Shown: positions 6,981 to 9,051 of the stretch, in pieces
Layout of the letters: each line of letters opens with the position of its first letter
Position numbering within the stretch: the stretch's first letter is position 1
Source: Desulfobulbaceae bacterium
GTDB lineage: Bacteria; Desulfobacterota; Desulfobulbia; Desulfobulbales; DAOVSZ01
Length of the DNA: 9,051 nucleotides
Reading direction: 5' to 3'
NCBI GenBank assembly: GCA_030627725.1
Contig: DAOVSZ010000088.1
Span: 1-9,051, forward strand
Program-made: the position numbers and the translations under genes
Notes under the pieces: generated by a model
Told to the model about the DNA's origin: nothing
Database searches by the model: none
Seen by the model: only the letters and a program-made list of their open reading frames with translations

Positions 6981-6994
6981 CGGCAATTTTGCCA
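6981..6994. promoter_or_regulatory. Palindrome CGGCAATTTTGCCA (site 2)
   Basis: This matches site 1 (6836-6849) at 13 of 14 bases and starts exactly 145 bp from it. Only the last base breaks the CGGCAA/TTGCCG symmetry. Two such copies in one intergenic region point to paired operators, possibly allowing looping or control of both nrpR and gdhA promoters. Confidence 0.5.
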
Positions 6995-7057
6995 TTAGCT
7001 GCACACCTGCGCGCTTAAAACGATCTCTTGTTGCGGCATTAATCAGCAGCTAATATA

Positions 7058-7085
7058 TTGAAAAAGTATTTTTGTATGTTATTAT
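7058..7085 (+). promoter_or_regulatory. Candidate sigma70 promoter toward gdhA
   Basis: TTGAAA (7058-7063) and TATTAT (7080-7085) each match the consensus at 5 of 6 positions with a 16-base spacer. The predicted start is near 7092, inside palindrome site 3, which is a classic repressor position. The resulting gdhA leader would be about 400 bases long and include site 4 and the MITE-like element, so a second promoter nearer gdhA cannot be excluded. Confidence 0.45.
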
Positions 7086-7100
7086 GGCAACACCTTGCCG
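7085..7100. promoter_or_regulatory. Palindrome TGGCAA-N4-TTGCCG (site 3), candidate operator
   Basis: The half-sites TGGCAA and TTGCCG are inverted copies except for the first base, 4 bases apart. The core 7086-7099 is GGCA-N6-TGCC, the same geometry as GGAA-N6-TTCC and GGTA-N6-TACC NrpR operators. It overlaps the end of a sigma70-like -10 box and its expected start site. It superficially resembles a sigma54 promoter but is one base short between GG and GC. Confidence 0.5.
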
Positions 7101-7188
7101 GAACAACATACAAATACAAAAGGAAGAGCAACAGCGGGCGACCGGTTGTAAGAAGAGATGCTTGCCGCTCATTACACCCAGAAAGTAC

Positions 7189-7204
7189 CGGCAACTTATT
7201 ACCG
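7189..7204. promoter_or_regulatory. Palindrome CGGCAA-N4-TTACCG (site 4), candidate operator
   Basis: An inverted repeat with one mismatch, and the same half-site and spacing as site 3, 104 bp downstream of it. The core 7190-7203 is GGCA-N6-TACC; one half equals the GGTA-type half-site of Methanosarcina NrpR operators. It lies in the putative leader of gdhA. Confidence 0.4.
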
Positions 7205-7297
7205 AACCACAACTAATAAATTCGACTCGTCTTTTTTTCTTGAAACACATTGTTTTTTAAGAATATCAGATAGAAACCAAAAGCATTAGGGACGGGA

Positions 7298-7460
7298 ATT
7301 CAATAACTTGAACAAAATTAGCCGAATTTTTCGTCGTATTCAAGGCGCGAGGAGGGAGCATAACGAGTTATGTGACCGACGAGCAACAAAGAAGACGGCG
7401 GAAAAGATGCCCCGCAGGAAATGCCCTTGGGGTGCAATAATTTTGTCCAAGTTATTTAAT
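7298..7460. mobile_element. MITE-like element, 163 bp, with 23-bp terminal inverted repeats
   Basis: The ends 7298-7320 and 7438-7460 are inverted copies with 21 of 23 bases identical (shared core AATAACTTG, one variable base, ACAAAATTA). A second inner layer (TTTTTCGTCGTATTC at 7326-7340 against the TTTTCCGCCGTCTTC complement on the other side) matches at 12 of 15, and a small palindrome CATAACGAGTTATG (7359-7372) lies near the middle, so the whole unit can fold into one long hairpin. It codes for nothing convincing and no clear target duplication is seen. The layout is that of a non-autonomous mobile element. It resembles, from unverified memory, a dispersed repeat of Desulfobacterota genomes. 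It ends 35 bp before the gdhA start. Confidence 0.65.
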
Positions 7461-7495
7461 GTACGTTCCTTAACAACAAATCGGAGGTAGAAGTC

Positions 7496-8836
7496 TTGAA
7501 AAGTGCAAAAGAATTTATGGCAGAGGTTATTCGCAAAAACCCGGGAGAGATTGAATTTCATCAGGCGGTCGATGAAGTAGTACAATCACTCATTCCCTTT
7601 ATTAAAAAACATCCCAAGTATGATGAAGAAAAGATTCTGGAAAGAATGACTATGCCTGAAAGGATACTGATCTTCAGAGTACCCTGGCTTGATGATGATG
7701 GGGAGGTGCAGATAAACACAGGGTATCGTGTGGAAATGAACAGCGCCATCGGTCCCTATAAAGGCGGCCTTCGCTTTCATCCCAGTGTTAATCTGGGCAT
7801 CCTGAAATTTTTAGCTTTTGAGCAGGTATTCAAGAATAGCCTGACGACACTGCCTTTAGGAGGCGGCAAAGGTGGGGCCGATTTTGACCCCAAAGGGAAA
7901 TCCAATCGCGAAGTCATGAAATTCTGCCAGAGCTTCATGACAGAACTTTTCAGACATATCGGAGAAAACACCGATGTGCCTGCAGGAGATATCGGTGTCG
8001 GATCACGAGAGATCGGATATATGTTCGGACAGTACAAAAGGCTGAAAAACGAATTTACAGGTGTGCTGACCGGCAAGGGCGTTAACTGGGGTGGCAGCCT
8101 GATCCGACCGGAAGCAACCGGCTATGGCTGTGTTTATTTTGTTCTTGAAATGTTGAAGACAAGAAAAGAACCTATTGAAGGTAAGGTCTGCACCGTTTCC
8201 GGTTCCGGCAATGTGGCCCAGTACACGACCGAAAAACTCCTTGAACTTGGCGCCAAAGTTGTCACCTTGTCCGATTCCGGCGGCTATATCTACAAAAAAA
8301 GCGGCCTGACCGAAAAAGATCTCCGGTTTGTCTTTGAGCTTAAAAACCTTAGGCGCGGACGCATCAGCGAATGCGCCAAAGCCCTTAAGGGGTGCACATA
8401 TACCGCGGGAAAAAGACCTTGGGGCATTAAATGCGACATCGCCTTTCCCAGCGCCACCCAGAACGAAATTGACGTAAAAGACGCAAAAAAACTTCTCAAG
8501 AACGGCTGTTTCTGTATCGGAGAAGGCGCAAACATGCCGACCATACCAGCAGCCGTTAAAGTATTCCAGGATGCAAAAATCCTGTACGCTCCGGGCAAGG
8601 CCGCCAATGCAGGCGGCGTTTCCACCTCCGGCCTCGAAATGAGCCAGAACAGTATCAGAAGCGCCTGGACACGCGAAGAGGTTGATAAAAAACTTCGTCG
8701 GATCAAAGTCAACATTCATGAGAATTGCGTGAAGTACGGCAAGCAGAAAGACGGTTACATCAATTATGTGGATGGATCCAACATTGCCGGTTTTGTGAAG
8801 GTGGCGGACGCCATGATCGACCAGGGAATTGTTTAA
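7496..8836 (+). CDS. gdhA: NADP-type glutamate dehydrogenase (GdhA)
   Basis: GdhA reductively aminates 2-oxoglutarate with ammonium and NADPH to glutamate, as a cytoplasmic hexamer. The 446 residues match the small hexameric bacterial type. Motifs: RVPWLDDDGEVQINTGYRV (61-79), GPYKGGLRFHP (86-96), the catalytic-lysine motif LGGGKGGADFDPKGKS (121-136, K125), PAGDIGVGSREIG (162-174, D165), GKGVNWGGSLIRPEATGYG (193-211), the Rossmann motif GSGNVAQ (236-242), LSDSGGYIY (258-266), where the serine after Asp is usual in NADP-linked enzymes, and ANAGGVSTSGLEMSQN (370-385). The start is TTG: GGAGG at 7483-7487 is 8 bases upstream, whereas the next ATG (codon 8) has no ribosome site. With glnA nearby it gives two ammonium-fixing enzymes; no glutamate synthase is present in the window. 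A MITE-like element lies directly upstream. Confidence 0.96.
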   Translation: MKSAKEFMAEVIRKNPGEIEFHQAVDEVVQSLIPFIKKHPKYDEEKILERMTMPERILIFRVPWLDDDGEVQINTGYRVEMNSAIGPYKGGLRFHPSVNLGILKFLAFEQVFKNSLTTLPLGGGKGGADFDPKGKSNREVMKFCQSFMTELFRHIGENTDVPAGDIGVGSREIGYMFGQYKRLKNEFTGVLTGKGVNWGGSLIRPEATGYGCVYFVLEMLKTRKEPIEGKVCTVSGSGNVAQYTTEKLLELGAKVVTLSDSGGYIYKKSGLTEKDLRFVFELKNLRRGRISECAKALKGCTYTAGKRPWGIKCDIAFPSATQNEIDVKDAKKLLKNGCFCIGEGANMPTIPAAVKVFQDAKILYAPGKAANAGGVSTSGLEMSQNSIRSAWTREEVDKKLRRIKVNIHENCVKYGKQKDGYINYVDGSNIAGFVKVADAMIDQGIV

Positions 8837-8890
8837 CTCATAATTGTCGGTCTCGTAGATAAGCGAATGCAATGAGACTTCGAAAAGCAC

Positions 8891-8922
8891 GAGACGGACG
8901 CGTTAACCGTCTCTATCTTTTT
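8891..8922 (+). terminator. Intrinsic terminator of gdhA
   Basis: GAGACGG (8891-8897) pairs with CCGTCTC (8907-8913) around a 9-base loop, followed by TATCTTTTT. It starts 55 bp after the gdhA stop. An upstream GTCTCGT (8850-8856) can pair instead with ACGAGAC (8889-8895), which overlaps the terminator stem, so an alternative fold exists. Confidence 0.65.
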
Positions 8923-8969
8923 GAAATCATTGGAGACGAATTCAGCGATTTTGACTTTTTACGAGGTTG

Positions 8970-8997
8970 TCATAATTCCGGCAAGCCGGAATTATGA
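8970..8997. repeat. 28-bp palindrome with 2-base loop
   Basis: A 13-base arm beginning TCATAATTCCGGC is followed by AA and its exact reverse complement. There is no T-run on either side, so it is not a simple intrinsic terminator. It may be a repeat-type intergenic palindrome or part of a dispersed element including the GACTTTTTACGAG stretch just before it (8953-8965). Confidence 0.6.
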
Positions 8998-9010
8998 TCC
9001 CGCATTATCA

Positions 9011-9044
9011 TAAAGAAACCCTCCTCTTACGGAGGGTTTCTTTA
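9011..9044. terminator. Strong bidirectional terminator hairpin
   Basis: A perfect 14-bp stem (TAAAGAAACCCTCC and its complement, 9011-9024 and 9031-9044) with loop TCTTAC. The GC-rich top (CCCTCC/GGAGGG) and the A-run and T-run at the base fit an intrinsic terminator in both directions. It would back up the gdhA terminator and stop any converging gene beyond the window. Confidence 0.8.
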
Positions 9045-9051
9045 TTTCCGA

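Noticed and set aside
7085..7100. Sigma54-like -24/-12 promoter (TGGCA ... TTGC)
   Set aside because: The distance between GG and GC is one base too short, and sigma54 is strict about this spacing. The palindrome and the sigma70-like boxes just upstream account for it better.
7084..7260. Plus-strand open frame of 58 codons (starting MATPCRNN) in the nrpR-gdhA intergenic region
   Set aside because: No ribosome binding site before the ATG, it overlaps the candidate promoter and operator palindromes, and its composition is unlike a real protein. Regulatory sequence explains the region better.
8003..8890. 295-codon open frame antisense to gdhA
   Set aside because: Complete overlap with a secure gdhA, no recognisable family, and the start region falls in the terminator area.

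Overview
This window looks like chromosomal DNA of an anaerobic bacterium, most plausibly a Desulfobacterota (delta-proteobacterial sulfate-reducer type). That placement is an inference from the gene mix: a three-subunit transhydrogenase, an alpha-type glutamine synthetase, an NrpR-type nitrogen regulator better known from methanogenic archaea, and a dispersed-repeat-like intergenic element. No rRNA, tRNA, CRISPR array or transposase gene is visible.

Layout. Positions 142-3119 carry, on the minus strand, pntAA-pntAB-pntB, the proton-translocating NAD(P) transhydrogenase. pntAB and pntB overlap by 4 bp, while pntAA is separated from pntAB by 165 bp filled mostly by a long imperfect inverted repeat (1875-1980). 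A 334-bp divergent region (3120-3453) holds candidate promoters in both directions, a nested inverted repeat in the pnt leader, and a perfect 24-bp palindrome whose core is GGAA-N6-TTCC. On the plus strand follow glnA (3454-4782) and, 15 bp later, a D-2-hydroxyacid dehydrogenase family gene (4798-5781). The latter converges, with a 3-bp gap, on a minus-strand nrpR-like regulator (5785-6792).

The 703-bp region 6793-7495 has no convincing gene. It holds four CGGCAA-type palindromes (two near-identical CGGCAATTTTGCC copies and two with the GGNA-N6-TNCC layout), a good sigma70-like promoter pointing toward gdhA with one palindrome at its expected start site, and a 163-bp MITE-like element with 23-bp terminal inverted repeats lying directly in front of gdhA. 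gdhA (7496-8836, TTG start) encodes an NADP-type glutamate dehydrogenase. It is followed by a hairpin terminator, a 28-bp palindrome and a strong 14-bp-stem terminator at the window end.

How it fits together. GdhA uses NADPH to fix ammonium onto 2-oxoglutarate; GlnA turns glutamate plus ammonium into glutamine; transhydrogenase can make the NADPH. In methanogens NrpR senses 2-oxoglutarate and represses nitrogen genes through GGAA-N6-TTCC or GGTA-N6-TACC operators. The main proposal is that this is a compact NrpR-controlled ammonium-assimilation island in a bacterium. The genes and palindromes are read directly; the regulatory link is inference.
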